Below, piece by piece: positions 1-8,031 of a DNA stretch of 45,099 nt. Source of the stretch: an uncultured Saprospiraceae bacterium (GTDB lineage Bacteria > Bacteroidota > Bacteroidia > Chitinophagales > Saprospiraceae); assembly GCA_937923485.1 (NCBI GenBank), contig CALDUE010000032.1:1-45099 (forward strand). Reading direction: 5' to 3'. The position numbers were made by a program, and so were the translations under genes. A model generated the notes under the pieces. That model was not told the DNA's origin. It was given only the letters and a program-made list of their open reading frames with translations, and made no database searches. Position 1 is the stretch's first letter. Each line of letters begins with the position of its first letter.

Positions 1-156
1 AGAGAGCCAATTGAACCAGGGGCTGTGGTCCGCATTCCGATTGCGTTTAGGTGCATTAAAGGCGGATATGTTGAAAAGCATCTCGATGTCTATCTCAGCC
101 ATTTAGCCAAACGAGAACGCATCTTTGTAATCGCAGACTGCCCAGCTAGATTTTAA
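1..156 (+). CDS. 3' end of an unidentified protein (partial)
   Basis: Frame 1 is open from the window edge to a TAA at 154-156, giving the last 51 residues of a protein whose start lies outside the window. The visible part contains EPGAVVRIPIAF followed by alternating hydrophobic residues and ends in IADCPARF. The pattern of a proline-glycine turn followed by beta-strand-like segments is compatible with the end of an Ig-like domain such as DUF1573, common in Bacteroidota, but the match is weak. It ends about 95 bases before lepB. I cannot assign a function. Confidence 0.5.
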   Translation, partial: REPIEPGAVVRIPIAFRCIKGGYVEKHLDVYLSHLAKRERIFVIADCPARF

Positions 157-250
157 GACACTTGTCTTCAATTTTTTAAGGTTGGTCGTTTAGATCAACT
201 AACGATAAGCGAAGTGGACTACTTTCGCCGCTACGAACTTGATATCTCCT

Positions 251-1975
251 ATGGGTCTTCTGATTTTCTTGCTAATAAGTTACCTGGTTCTCTGTTACAG
301 CTTGTCACTGGTTTTCGCGAAAGCAATACCAAACCTTCCTGAAGGAATGAGCCTTAAAGCTGGCGATGCTTGGATTCCGATGGTCAACTTCATGAAGTGG
401 GCAGAACTGGTCGGTCGAAAAGGCACCTTCGCGTTCTGGTTGCTCGTACCACTGGTAAACGTTTTCATTTTTGCTGGACTATGTGTAGACCTTGCGCGGT
501 CGTTTAATCAGTTCAAGTTCATCGATAGCTTCTTAGCTGTCGTGGCATCTCCAGTTTACTTTTACATACTCGGCAACAAAGCGGAGGCAACCTACGAAGG
601 TCCTATCCTGAAGCGAGAGAAGGAATACGCGCAATCCATTGCAACAGCCTATACACGAGGTGAGAAACGGAAGGCCGAACGACTTATCATCGAGAGTCCG
701 TACAAGCGTTCGGGAGGAAGAGAATGGGCGGAAGCAATAATTTTTGCAGTTTCTGCGGCTGCTCTTATCCGTTTGTTCGTCTTTGAGATGTTCACTATTC
801 CGACGAGTTCAATGGAAGGAAGCTTACTCGTAGGAGATTATCTCTTAGTATCCAAGATGCACTATGGAATTCGCACGCCAAAGACCATCGCAATGATTCC
901 TTTGCTGCATAATCGCCTCCCTTTCGATTTGGGTGAAAGCTATTTAGAGAAGCCAGCTTTAGATATGGTACGTCTTCCAGCCTTGGAAGAAATTGATCGT
1001 AATGATCCAATCGTATTCAACTACCCTCTCGGCGACTCAGTTTACGTTATGCCAGGCCGTACTTGGTCTGCAGAAGACTACAGGTTTGGTAATGTATGGC
1101 CACAGCACGCCAATCAAATTGCTCGTGGAAACGTTGAGCTTATCACGCGCCCACTCGACAAGAAGGATCACTACGTTAAGCGGGCTGTAGCTATCGCTGG
1201 AGATGTTGTAGAGATTCGAAATAGAGACCTTTTTATAAACGGAGAACGCGCGAAGGATGCTCCGAACATTCAGTTCCGTTATCAGGTAACCAATACTTCA
1301 AATGCACTCCTTTCATTCGACAAGCTTTACGATTGGGGCATTTCGACGGAAGATCTGGGTGCAAGAAATGCCAGTGAAGCAACCCAAGTACTCTCACAAA
1401 AATCTTTTTTTGTCGTCTTGAATAAAGGACAAGTTGAAAAACTTAAAGGAATCGCCCAGGGCATCGTTATCGAGCCGTTGAATGAGCTTTCACCTGCAAA
1501 AGACACCTCACGTCGTAGCATGACTCCTGATATGCGTGCGAGGCTTGCACAGAGGGATGAACAAGAAAAATTTAAGCTTTTTCCGCACGACCCGAAAAAT
1601 TTCTCGGGATGGACGAAGGATAATTTCGGTCCGCTCACCGTACCAAAAGCTGGTGTCACAGTAGCTATAGGTCCTAACAACATCGCTCTTTACACCCGCA
1701 TTATTGGTGTATATGAAGGTCATGATCTCGAAGTAAAAGGCGGTGCGATTTACATTGATGGCCAACAGGCGAAAGAGTACACTTTCCAACAAGACTATTA
1801 CTGGGCCATGGGAGATAATCGGCATAGTTCAGAAGATAGCCGTTTTTGGGGTTTTGTCCCTGCAGACCACATCGTTGGAAAACCACTCTTCATTTGGTTT
1901 TCAACAAAAGATGCTTCTATAGGAAATGGAATTCGATGGAATCGCATTTTCATGAATGCGACCCAGATGGACTAA
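251..1975 (+). CDS. lepB: Signal peptidase I, long Bacteroidota form
   Basis: Membrane serine protease that removes signal peptides from exported proteins at the periplasmic face of the inner membrane. Counting from the ATG at 251 (574 aa), the N-terminus carries hydrophobic segments near residues 1-25, 60-80 and 93-107 (DUF5684-like extra membrane domain), then the anchor helix near 163-180 (EAIIFAVSAAALIRLFVF). The catalytic Ser187 lies in PTSSMEGSLLVGD, and the general-base Lys310 in HYVKRAVAIAGD. The C-terminal GDN box reads MGDNRHSSEDSRFWGFVP. A TTG at 239 could add four residues, but the ATG is preferred. The protein is much longer than E. coli LepB (324 aa): about 120 residues separate Ser and Lys, and about 210 charged residues separate Lys and the GDN box. 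Both insertions are usual for this phylum. It likely processes the many Sec-exported T9SS cargo proteins encoded here. Confidence 0.95.
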   Translation: MGLLIFLLISYLVLCYSLSLVFAKAIPNLPEGMSLKAGDAWIPMVNFMKWAELVGRKGTFAFWLLVPLVNVFIFAGLCVDLARSFNQFKFIDSFLAVVASPVYFYILGNKAEATYEGPILKREKEYAQSIATAYTRGEKRKAERLIIESPYKRSGGREWAEAIIFAVSAAALIRLFVFEMFTIPTSSMEGSLLVGDYLLVSKMHYGIRTPKTIAMIPLLHNRLPFDLGESYLEKPALDMVRLPALEEIDRNDPIVFNYPLGDSVYVMPGRTWSAEDYRFGNVWPQHANQIARGNVELITRPLDKKDHYVKRAVAIAGDVVEIRNRDLFINGERAKDAPNIQFRYQVTNTSNALLSFDKLYDWGISTEDLGARNASEATQVLSQKSFFVVLNKGQVEKLKGIAQGIVIEPLNELSPAKDTSRRSMTPDMRARLAQRDEQEKFKLFPHDPKNFSGWTKDNFGPLTVPKAGVTVAIGPNNIALYTRIIGVYEGHDLEVKGGAIYIDGQQAKEYTFQQDYYWAMGDNRHSSEDSRFWGFVPADHIVGKPLFIWFSTKDASIGNGIRWNRIFMNATQMD

Positions 1976-2303
1976 AGTCCATACTTTCCTTCTGCAAAAT
2001 TGCCGATTCACACACTTTTCAGCACCACTTGTCACAAGAAAGCTATTAAAGGTTTTCGACAAAACAGTCTTGGACTAGATGCGTTTTCTGCTGGATGCAT
2101 TGAGTGAACCTCTTTATTACATCAATAATTAGCAGTTACGAAGTTTGTCGGCTAGAAGTTAACTCACGCTTTTTAACAACTAGACGAACAATATTCGCAT
2201 ATTGCGGCGAATTCGACAGCTAATCCTGTGCGCGTTCCATATTTCTATGATAGAAAGAAATCTCTTTCTACTTTTTTTATCGCAAAGAGCAAACCCTTTT
2301 CAA
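1976..2303. other. Intergenic stretch, no gene seen
   Basis: About 330 bases between lepB and the NYN-domain gene. It is AT-rich with no supported coding frame. An imperfect inverted repeat lies at 2152-2183 (CTAG-aa-GTTA facing TAAC-aa-CTAG), which could form a weak hairpin in the leader of the downstream gene. An in-frame extension of the downstream gene to a TTG at 2202 is possible but encodes no recognisable sequence. Confidence 0.4.
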
Positions 2304-3278
2304 ATGTCCAGATCACAAAAGAAACTTACGAGAGTAGGGGTTTTTTACGACGGAAACTACTTTCTCCACGTTTCAAACTTTTACAATTACAATCATGACC
2401 GAAAACGTCGCATCAGCATAGCTGGCCTGCACGATTTTATCAAGGCGAAAGTCGCTGAGGAAGAAAATACAGAAGCACATCTATGCTCTATTGTAGAGGC
2501 TAAGTACTTCAGAGGCAGACTTTCAGCCAAATCAGCAAAAGAAAAAGACAATCGTCTTTATTACGATAGAGTATTCAGCGACATCTTAATGTCGGAGTTC
2601 GTCCAAAGCCAGCACCTTCCCCTTAGAAGTAGCTATGGCCGTTTAGAAGAACGCGGAATAGACGTACTTCTCGCTGTAGAAGCTATGGCACTAGCTGGTC
2701 TTGACCAGATTGACGTACTCGTTCTTATTGCTTCTGACGGTGACTACGTTCCACTCGTACGCAAATTGCCAGCACTCGGTGTGCGCACCATGATCCTTTC
2801 ATGGAATTTCGAATTTGAAGAAGATGGCGGCCGTATGTCGGTAACGCGTGTCTCTCAAGATTTACTTAACTGGTCGACGTATCCAGTTGATATGACGTCA
2901 ATCATTGACGACCCTCTCGAAGATGAAGAACCATTGGTTGATGAATTATTCGTCAGTCATGATTCTCGTCATGAAGAGTACCGCGAAGACTATGAGACTT
3001 CTCGTGTGGCCGAGGAAGTCGTCTATGAAGACGATGAAGACCCACAAACCTCTGAGGTGATGAGCCTCAAAAACGGTTTCGGTTTTATCAACTGGCCAGA
3101 CAACAACCTATTTTTCTATCATGGGGATGTTGAAGGCGTTGACTTCAAAGCGTTACGTATTGGTGACATGGTGACCTTTACCATCGCTGAAAACGATCGA
3201 GGAGAAAATATCGCTAAGCGCGTGAGTCTAACTCATCCAGACACAGCGGATGAGTCTGCGGCTTATGAAGAAGAGTAA
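2304..3278 (+). CDS. NYN domain (LabA/DUF88) protein with C-terminal cold-shock-like domain
   Basis: Predicted cytoplasmic RNA-processing or RNA-binding protein of 324 aa. The N-terminal two thirds match the NYN/PIN-like nuclease fold: VGVFYDGNYF at the start of the first strand, GIDVLLAVEAMALAG in the middle, and LIASDGDYVPLVRKL, which supply the acidic residues of the metal site. A strongly acidic linker (EDEEPLVDE to YEDDEDPQ) leads to a C-terminal segment, NGFGFINWPDNNLFFYHGDV, that resembles the RNP1/RNP2 strands of a cold-shock domain. NYN proteins of this family are putative endoribonucleases; an added CSD would provide single-stranded RNA binding. The ATG at 2304 was chosen because the upstream in-frame residues look non-coding. 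It is followed by a strong terminator and appears monocistronic. The substrate is unknown. Confidence 0.85.
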   Translation: MSRSQKKLTRVGVFYDGNYFLHVSNFYNYNHDRKRRISIAGLHDFIKAKVAEEENTEAHLCSIVEAKYFRGRLSAKSAKEKDNRLYYDRVFSDILMSEFVQSQHLPLRSSYGRLEERGIDVLLAVEAMALAGLDQIDVLVLIASDGDYVPLVRKLPALGVRTMILSWNFEFEEDGGRMSVTRVSQDLLNWSTYPVDMTSIIDDPLEDEEPLVDELFVSHDSRHEEYREDYETSRVAEEVVYEDDEDPQTSEVMSLKNGFGFINWPDNNLFFYHGDVEGVDFKALRIGDMVTFTIAENDRGENIAKRVSLTHPDTADESAAYEEE

Positions 3279-3299
3279 TTCATCTTTTCCCAAGGTTTC

Positions 3300-3337
3300 A
3301 GAGGTGATAGACGGCGACGTTTATCACCTCTTTTATT
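3300..3337 (+). terminator. Rho-independent terminator after the NYN gene
   Basis: The 10-bp arms AGAGGTGATA (3300-3309) and TATCACCTCT (3322-3331) are perfectly complementary and are followed by TTTATTT. It sits 22 bases after the stop codon. Confidence 0.85.
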
Positions 3338-3387
3338 TACCCTTTGGCGGGCACAAGCGTTTTATAGTCTGATAGTTATGATATGAT

Positions 3388-3395
3388 TACCTTTA
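3388..3395 (+). promoter_or_regulatory. Possible -7 element (TACCTTTA)
   Basis: One mismatch from the Bacteroidota consensus TAnnTTTG. It ends 4 bases before the GTG start at 3400, so the transcript would be leaderless or nearly so. The same octamer precedes pgk and infC. Confidence 0.3.
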
Positions 3396-3399
3396 CACT

Positions 3400-4017
3400 G
3401 TGAGACTTACAATTGGCCTGTTGATCATTTCAATGATTTCGGGATCACTTTATGCGCAGCATGGAGATGATTACAGCTACACGTTACTTCAGAATCGGAA
3501 AGTAAAACTTTCCCAATTAATCAGTAATCCTCAATCTCCGCTAGATACCAATTCAATTAGAAACGTTAGGTTTTACCAACCGAATGATACTTTCATATTT
3601 GAGACGATTTTCCTGCCACTAGCAGATAGCACCATCCTGAACTTTCCAACCTCTTCGGGAGAGGAGAAAGAGTATCGTCCGTATGCGAGGGTTTTCTTTC
3701 GTTTTGGCGGAAGCATGCACCAACTCACGATGTACGAATCTTTGAGGTTTGTGAATCATCCACTGTTTGGAGACAAACTCTTCTTACCGTTCTGGGATGA
3801 TACAAATAGTAGTGAAACCTATGGCGGAGGTCGTTACCTCGACGTCAGCAAAGCCGACCTCGATTCTGGCAATTTTCAGCTCGACTTCAACAAAGCATAC
3901 AATCCTTGGTGCGCCTATGGCGACGGATTCAGTTGCCCAATACCACCGTCCGAAAATCGCCTCTCCTTTGCAGTTAGAGCTGGCGAACAAGATTTCGTGA
4001 GAGCGATCGATCAGTAA
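3400..4017 (+). CDS. Small secreted protein of unknown function
   Basis: A 205-aa protein starting at GTG 3400, with a clear Sec signal peptide (positively charged start, LTIGLLIISMISGSL core, cleavage probably after YAQ). The mature part is rich in aromatic and acidic residues and has no domain that I recognise, no T9SS sorting sequence and no membrane segment. It contains one 1-mismatch copy of the window's repeated 13-mer at 3702-3714. It is probably periplasmic or released. It lies upstream of the subtilisin-like gene with a 110-base gap, so co-transcription is uncertain. Confidence 0.65.
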   Translation: MRLTIGLLIISMISGSLYAQHGDDYSYTLLQNRKVKLSQLISNPQSPLDTNSIRNVRFYQPNDTFIFETIFLPLADSTILNFPTSSGEEKEYRPYARVFFRFGGSMHQLTMYESLRFVNHPLFGDKLFLPFWDDTNSSETYGGGRYLDVSKADLDSGNFQLDFNKAYNPWCAYGDGFSCPIPPSENRLSFAVRAGEQDFVRAIDQ

Positions 4018-4127
4018 TAATATCTGGGTATTTGTGTCGGATGAGCGTCTTAAGGTTTAATCTAGGCACCTTCATGCACAATTTCACGTTACTATAGTAG
4101 CCATAAGTCGCTCAACGCTTACTAGAC

Positions 4128-6971
4128 ATGACTATCCGTATAGGTTTTATTCTTACTCTCCTGATGACTTCGATTTCCCTCTTTGCCCAAAAGCAACTAG
4201 AAGTAATCGTTGAGTTTACTTCCGTAAAAACAGTATCCACTGCTAAAAAAGAGGTGTTTGATTTAGCCAGTAAATCTGGAAATACACAAGATCCAGCTCC
4301 CGTATGGTCCGATTTGCGATCCGCCAGAAGCCGTCACATTGCAGTTGTAAAATCTAGTAAGAGCCTTGAAGAATGGGAAGCAACTCCAGGAGTTCTTCGC
4401 GTTTCAATTTCCCAACCTGTGGAGCCACGTAACCGGATACCTAACGATCCAACTTTCTCAGATCAGTGGGACATGGAGCAGATAGAGGCTCCTGCCGCTT
4501 GGGAATACACAACGGGAGGATCGTCTTTTAGTGGGAGAAAAATAACGATCGGAGTGATTGAAAATAATGGTTTTCAACTCAATCATCCCGACCTACGGGA
4601 CGCCATCTTCGTAAACCAAGCCGAAATCCCAAACGATAACATCGACAACGATAACAATGGTTTTGTAGATGATGTATCGGGATGGAATTATACCGATAAT
4701 CAGAACGGTTTTGAAAGACATAACCATGGCACGAAAGTCATGGGAACCTTGGGCGCAAGGGGTGACAATGGTGTTCAAGCAGTTGGTGTCAACTGGGAGA
4801 CGAGCATGGTTCCTCTTCAAGTTGCTTCTTTTGGTCAGTGGGTTTTAGCGCTTGATTACCTGACTGATCTTCGTCGCCGATACAACGAAACTAATGGAGC
4901 TGAAGGAGCCTACGTTGTTGTAGCCAACATGTCACTAGGAGCGTTAAACTCAGGTACTTGTGATCCCGATTTGAATGATGCCTTTGATCGCGCTGGCGAA
5001 GAAGGCATCCTCTGTATTGGGGCTACAAGTAATAATTTAGGTAATCTAGATCAAAATCCAGATCCTTCTAGCGACTGTACGAGCGATTATTTAATCATCG
5101 TAACAGCAAGCAACAGAGAAGACGACATTTTTCGAAGTTCTTCCTATTCAACAACAGATGTAGACATCGCCGCACCAGGTGAAGAATACCCAACGATTGA
5201 TTACGTATCCTTGGGGAATCCAGATCCCACTTTTTCAGGCACCTCAGGTGCAACGCCCCATGTAGCTGGAGCGATTGCACTCGCCTACTCGATAGACTGT
5301 CCGACATTAGATGAAATTTCTCTGCTCGACCCTGCCGGGGCAGCATTGATTGTGAAAGACGCCATGCTCCAATCAGGTGATGAAGCTTTTGGACTTGCGG
5401 CACAGACCACAAGCGGAAAACGACTCAACGTTCGCAAAGCCATTGAGAGCTTGCTTTTAGAGGATTGTCTTGTTGGAGATATGATTGTCCAATTCGAAGA
5501 GAATCAAACTCCACCGAATACGCTAACAGACGACGCTGGAGAACTATCGATTGTAAGAACCTTAAGCAGTGATTGGAATATTCATCTTTATAATTCAGCG
5601 GGTGGAGCACTTTCAGATCACGTTGCACAGCTTGAGGCGATGTCGTCTGTTGCAGCGGCCGAACCGAACATTCGCTTGATTCTTCGTGGACGCCAACCAA
5701 ATGACCCTGGTTTCCAAACCCAGACGAGCCTCAGCGACATGCAAGCTTCTGATGGATGGGAAACTGTCTACGGTGCAGAAGGCACTCCCCCACCTTCAAG
5801 GATTGTAACCGCGATTTTTGATCAGAATTTCGACTTGAACTCACCTGACCTTGAAGGGAAAATCTACGCTAACTCAGACGAGCTAGCGAGCAATGGAATT
5901 GATGATGATGGTAACGGTTACATAGACGATGCGAACGGCTTTAACCTGACCGCAAGGAGTAGCGACTTCTCAGAAGGAAACCACGGTTTTGCAGTTGCTG
6001 CGATTGCGGCTGCCAATGCGAACGATGGCTTTGGAATTGCAGGTGTAGATTGGACGGGCAGCGTCTTGCCTTTAGAGGGTAACACCCTCGCACAATGGAT
6101 TGAAGGCGCTGCGTACATCGCTCCGCTGCGATCACGTTACAATGAGAGTCAAGGAGCAGATGGTGCCTTAGTCGTGAGCTATGTGACCCCACAAGGAGGT
6201 TTGTTATTGCGAGAAGGAGGCACGCTTATTCCAAACGTCCTCGACAGACTGGAAACCTTGGGCGTACTCGCGATCGGAGCGACTGTAAATGATGATGCTG
6301 AGGTTTCATCTGACTTCCCTACTAGCATTGATCATGATGCGCTCCTCAATACAGCCTTCGCCTTTATAGGTGATGTTGGCGGGGACATAAGAGGTTTTGA
6401 CGAAAGTAATATGCCGCTTTTCCTTCCGTCAGATAATACAGCCTATGCCTTAACCCAAACTGATACGCTTCGTCTTAGTGGTAGCTCCGCGGCCTCGGCC
6501 TTAACTGCGGGAAGTCTTTCGCTGCTATATCAGACACCATGTGCCGATTTTGAACGTCAAGCTTTTCAGGCGCCAATGGCTACAGCTTCACGTTTGAAAC
6601 GTGCTTTATTGAGATCCACAGCTAGTGTAGGTGAATATCAGAATGATATTGTACAACTCAACATTGCTACTGAGCAAGTCGCAGGCGCATGCATTCAAGG
6701 AGAAGATTGCGGTATCATTAGTCTATATCCTAATCCAGTCCCAGCGCAAGGTCATTTCACCTTCGAGATGGTGTCTTCACCAACGACGAATACTTGCCCT
6801 GTAAGCATTTATGATCCAATAGGAAGAGTCGTCTTTCGACAAAACCTAGATCTCGACAACGGGTATAGGGAAGTTGAACTACCTGTAAGCATCCTCGGTA
6901 ACGGACTTTACTTCCTTTCTACTGGAGCTGGTGACGCTACACAAACACGGTCTCTAATCCGAGGCGAATAG
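4128..6971 (+). CDS. Secreted double subtilisin-like (S8) protein with T9SS sorting domain
   Basis: A 947-aa protein with a signal peptide (residues 1-20, cleavage near FAQ) and a propeptide-like region to about 100. The first S8 domain spans about 105-440: the Asp position is Glu145 in GVIENNG, His200 is in HNHGT, and Ser373 is in SGTSGATPHVAG. The second S8-like domain spans about 525-810, with Asp565 in AIFDQNFD, His619 in GNHGFAV and Ser787 in SGSSAASALTAG. Both domains carry Asp/Asn-rich turns (IDNDNNGFVDD; IDDDGNGYIDD) that resemble calcium-binding loops. The C-terminus (about 865-947), with LYPNPVPAQG and GNGLYFLS, is a type A T9SS sorting domain, so the protein should be exported and anchored or released at the surface. 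The first domain has lost the canonical Asp, and the second keeps the three residues in degenerate motifs. It may be an active protease, a self-processing scaffold or a binding protein. Confidence 0.88.
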   Translation: MTIRIGFILTLLMTSISLFAQKQLEVIVEFTSVKTVSTAKKEVFDLASKSGNTQDPAPVWSDLRSARSRHIAVVKSSKSLEEWEATPGVLRVSISQPVEPRNRIPNDPTFSDQWDMEQIEAPAAWEYTTGGSSFSGRKITIGVIENNGFQLNHPDLRDAIFVNQAEIPNDNIDNDNNGFVDDVSGWNYTDNQNGFERHNHGTKVMGTLGARGDNGVQAVGVNWETSMVPLQVASFGQWVLALDYLTDLRRRYNETNGAEGAYVVVANMSLGALNSGTCDPDLNDAFDRAGEEGILCIGATSNNLGNLDQNPDPSSDCTSDYLIIVTASNREDDIFRSSSYSTTDVDIAAPGEEYPTIDYVSLGNPDPTFSGTSGATPHVAGAIALAYSIDCPTLDEISLLDPAGAALIVKDAMLQSGDEAFGLAAQTTSGKRLNVRKAIESLLLEDCLVGDMIVQFEENQTPPNTLTDDAGELSIVRTLSSDWNIHLYNSAGGALSDHVAQLEAMSSVAAAEPNIRLILRGRQPNDPGFQTQTSLSDMQASDGWETVYGAEGTPPPSRIVTAIFDQNFDLNSPDLEGKIYANSDELASNGIDDDGNGYIDDANGFNLTARSSDFSEGNHGFAVAAIAAANANDGFGIAGVDWTGSVLPLEGNTLAQWIEGAAYIAPLRSRYNESQGADGALVVSYVTPQGGLLLREGGTLIPNVLDRLETLGVLAIGATVNDDAEVSSDFPTSIDHDALLNTAFAFIGDVGGDIRGFDESNMPLFLPSDNTAYALTQTDTLRLSGSSAASALTAGSLSLLYQTPCADFERQAFQAPMATASRLKRALLRSTASVGEYQNDIVQLNIATEQVAGACIQGEDCGIISLYPNPVPAQGHFTFEMVSSPTTNTCPVSIYDPIGRVVFRQNLDLDNGYREVELPVSILGNGLYFLSTGAGDATQTRSLIRGE

Positions 6972-7017
6972 CTCATTTTCAGCCTTCAAAAAAATGTGAA
7001 AAAATCTTGTGCAAGGT

Positions 7018-7049
7018 GTTTTTCTATTCAAACATAGGGACTATCTTTG
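7018..7049 (+). promoter_or_regulatory. Promoter of tRNA-Arg/rpmB operon
   Basis: TATCTTTG at 7042-7049 matches the Bacteroidota -7 consensus TAnnTTTG exactly. A T-rich stretch about 20 bases upstream (7018-7022) could serve as the -33 element. Transcription would start near 7055, just before the tRNA. The same octamer followed by GC(A/G)GCC precedes rpmI on the other strand. Confidence 0.7.
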
Positions 7050-7082
7050 CAGCCGCTTGAAAGGCCATTTTGGTTAATCAAT

Positions 7083-7156
7083 GGTTCTGTAGCTCAACTG
7101 GATAGAGCACTGCACTACGGATGCAGAGGTTTCAGGTTCGAATCCTGACAGGATCA
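7083..7156 (+). tRNA. tRNA-Arg (ACG)
   Basis: A 74-base cloverleaf: acceptor GGTTCTG pairs with CAGGATC with two G-T pairs, D stem GCTC/GAGC, anticodon stem CTGCA/TGCAG around loop CTACGGA (anticodon ACG), T stem TCAGG/CCTGA with TTCGAAT loop, discriminator A. CCA is not encoded. It lies 21 bases upstream of rpmB and is probably cotranscribed with the ribosomal protein genes. Confidence 0.97.
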
Positions 7157-7177
7157 CTACTCGTTAAAACCGACACC

Positions 7178-7426
7178 ATGTCTAAAGTATGTCAACTCAC
7201 TGGGAAACGACCTGCCGTCGGTAACAACGTATCCCACTCTAATCGCAAGACGCGTCGCCGTTTTTTACCAAACCTACAATCTAAGCGCTTTTTCATTCCT
7301 GAAACTGGCGAAACTGTGCGTTTGAAGCTTTCAACCAACGCGATCAAATCGATTAACAAGCTAGGCGTTTACGCTTACCTCAAGAAACTTGAGCGTAAGG
7401 GTGTTTCAACTGGTGTAAAGCTCTAG
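7178..7426 (+). CDS. rpmB: 50S ribosomal protein bL28
   Basis: An 82-aa large-subunit protein starting MSKVCQLTGKRPAVGNNVSH, the family's characteristic N-terminus, followed by NRKTRRRFLPNLQ and a C-terminal ALK-type helix region. The ATG at 7178 is certain; an in-frame extension upstream would run into the tRNA. It is first in the rpmB-rpmG-DUF4295-ftsY cluster typical of Bacteroidota. Confidence 0.98.
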   Translation: MSKVCQLTGKRPAVGNNVSHSNRKTRRRFLPNLQSKRFFIPETGETVRLKLSTNAIKSINKLGVYAYLKKLERKGVSTGVKL

Positions 7427-7459
7427 TCGCCTCCGGCAGACTAAACAACTCTTCCTACC

Positions 7460-7648
7460 ATGGCAAAAAAGAGCAAAGGCAACCGCCTCCAAATCATCCT
7501 TGAGTGCACTGAGCACAAAGCTAGTGGCCAACCAGGCACTAGCCGCTACGTAACTCAAAAGAATCGTAAGAATACTCCTGACCGCCTTGAGCTAAAGAAG
7601 TATAACCCAGTTCTTCGCAAGATGACTGTTCACCGCGAAATTAAGTAA
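7460..7648 (+). CDS. rpmG: 50S ribosomal protein bL33
   Basis: A 62-aa protein, [20 protein letters not shown], with the family's [21 protein letters not shown] core and a basic C-terminus. The zinc-binding cysteine pairs seen in some bL33 versions are absent (a single Cys is visible), so this is the zinc-independent form. It lies 33 bases after rpmB. Confidence 0.97.
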   Translation: MAKKSKGNRLQIILECTEHKASGQPGTSRYVTQKNRKNTPDRLELKKYNPVLRKMTVHREIK

Positions 7649-7677
7649 TCGCCTCACGGCTTTAAAACCTTACCGAA

Positions 7678-7851
7678 ATGGCTAAAGTATCCAAGAACGC
7701 CCGTGTTGCCCAACGTGCTGCTAACGCAGGATCTGGTCGCGACCACGTGAAAGTTGTAAAGTCGATCAAAGATCCTAAAACAGGCAAGATCACTTTCAAG
7801 GAACAGATCGTCCACAAGGACAAAGTAAAAGCATTTTTCGCGAGCAAGTAA
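7678..7851 (+). CDS. DUF4295 family small basic protein
   Basis: A 57-aa protein, MAKVSKNARVAQRAANAGSG, ending in KDKVKAFFASK. Length, lysine richness and position between rpmG and ftsY identify the Bacteroidota-specific DUF4295 family. Its role is not established; the ribosomal neighbours suggest a ribosome-associated protein. It starts 29 bases after rpmG and is followed by a terminator. Confidence 0.92.
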   Translation: MAKVSKNARVAQRAANAGSGRDHVKVVKSIKDPKTGKITFKEQIVHKDKVKAFFASK

Positions 7852-7881
7852 GCTTGCCCGCTAGTCCCATATGCAAATAAA

Positions 7882-7912
7882 GGGCTCACCTCAACCAGGT
7901 GGGCCCTTTTTA
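7882..7912 (+). terminator. Rho-independent terminator after DUF4295 gene
   Basis: GGGCTCACCT (7882-7891) pairs with AGGTGGGCCC (7897-7906) with one G-T pair, followed by TTTTTTA. It separates the ribosomal protein operon from ftsY. Confidence 0.9.
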
Positions 7913-8031
7913 CGTCTATTGTATACGCTTGAGTACGTACAGAACAATTACATTCCCTTACTTTACTCTCGCACTTAGAATTTCAAACACCCTCGCACCA
8001 TTTCCTAGAGGTCGCCCCAATACACAATCGC

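Noticed and set aside
1-156. Confident assignment of the 5' partial gene to DUF1573
   Set aside because: Only 51 residues are visible and the similarity is a general beta-strand pattern.
7121-7177. N-terminal extension of bL28 into the tRNA-Arg gene
   Set aside because: The family start MSKVCQ at 7178 is unambiguous, and the extension would encode tRNA sequence.
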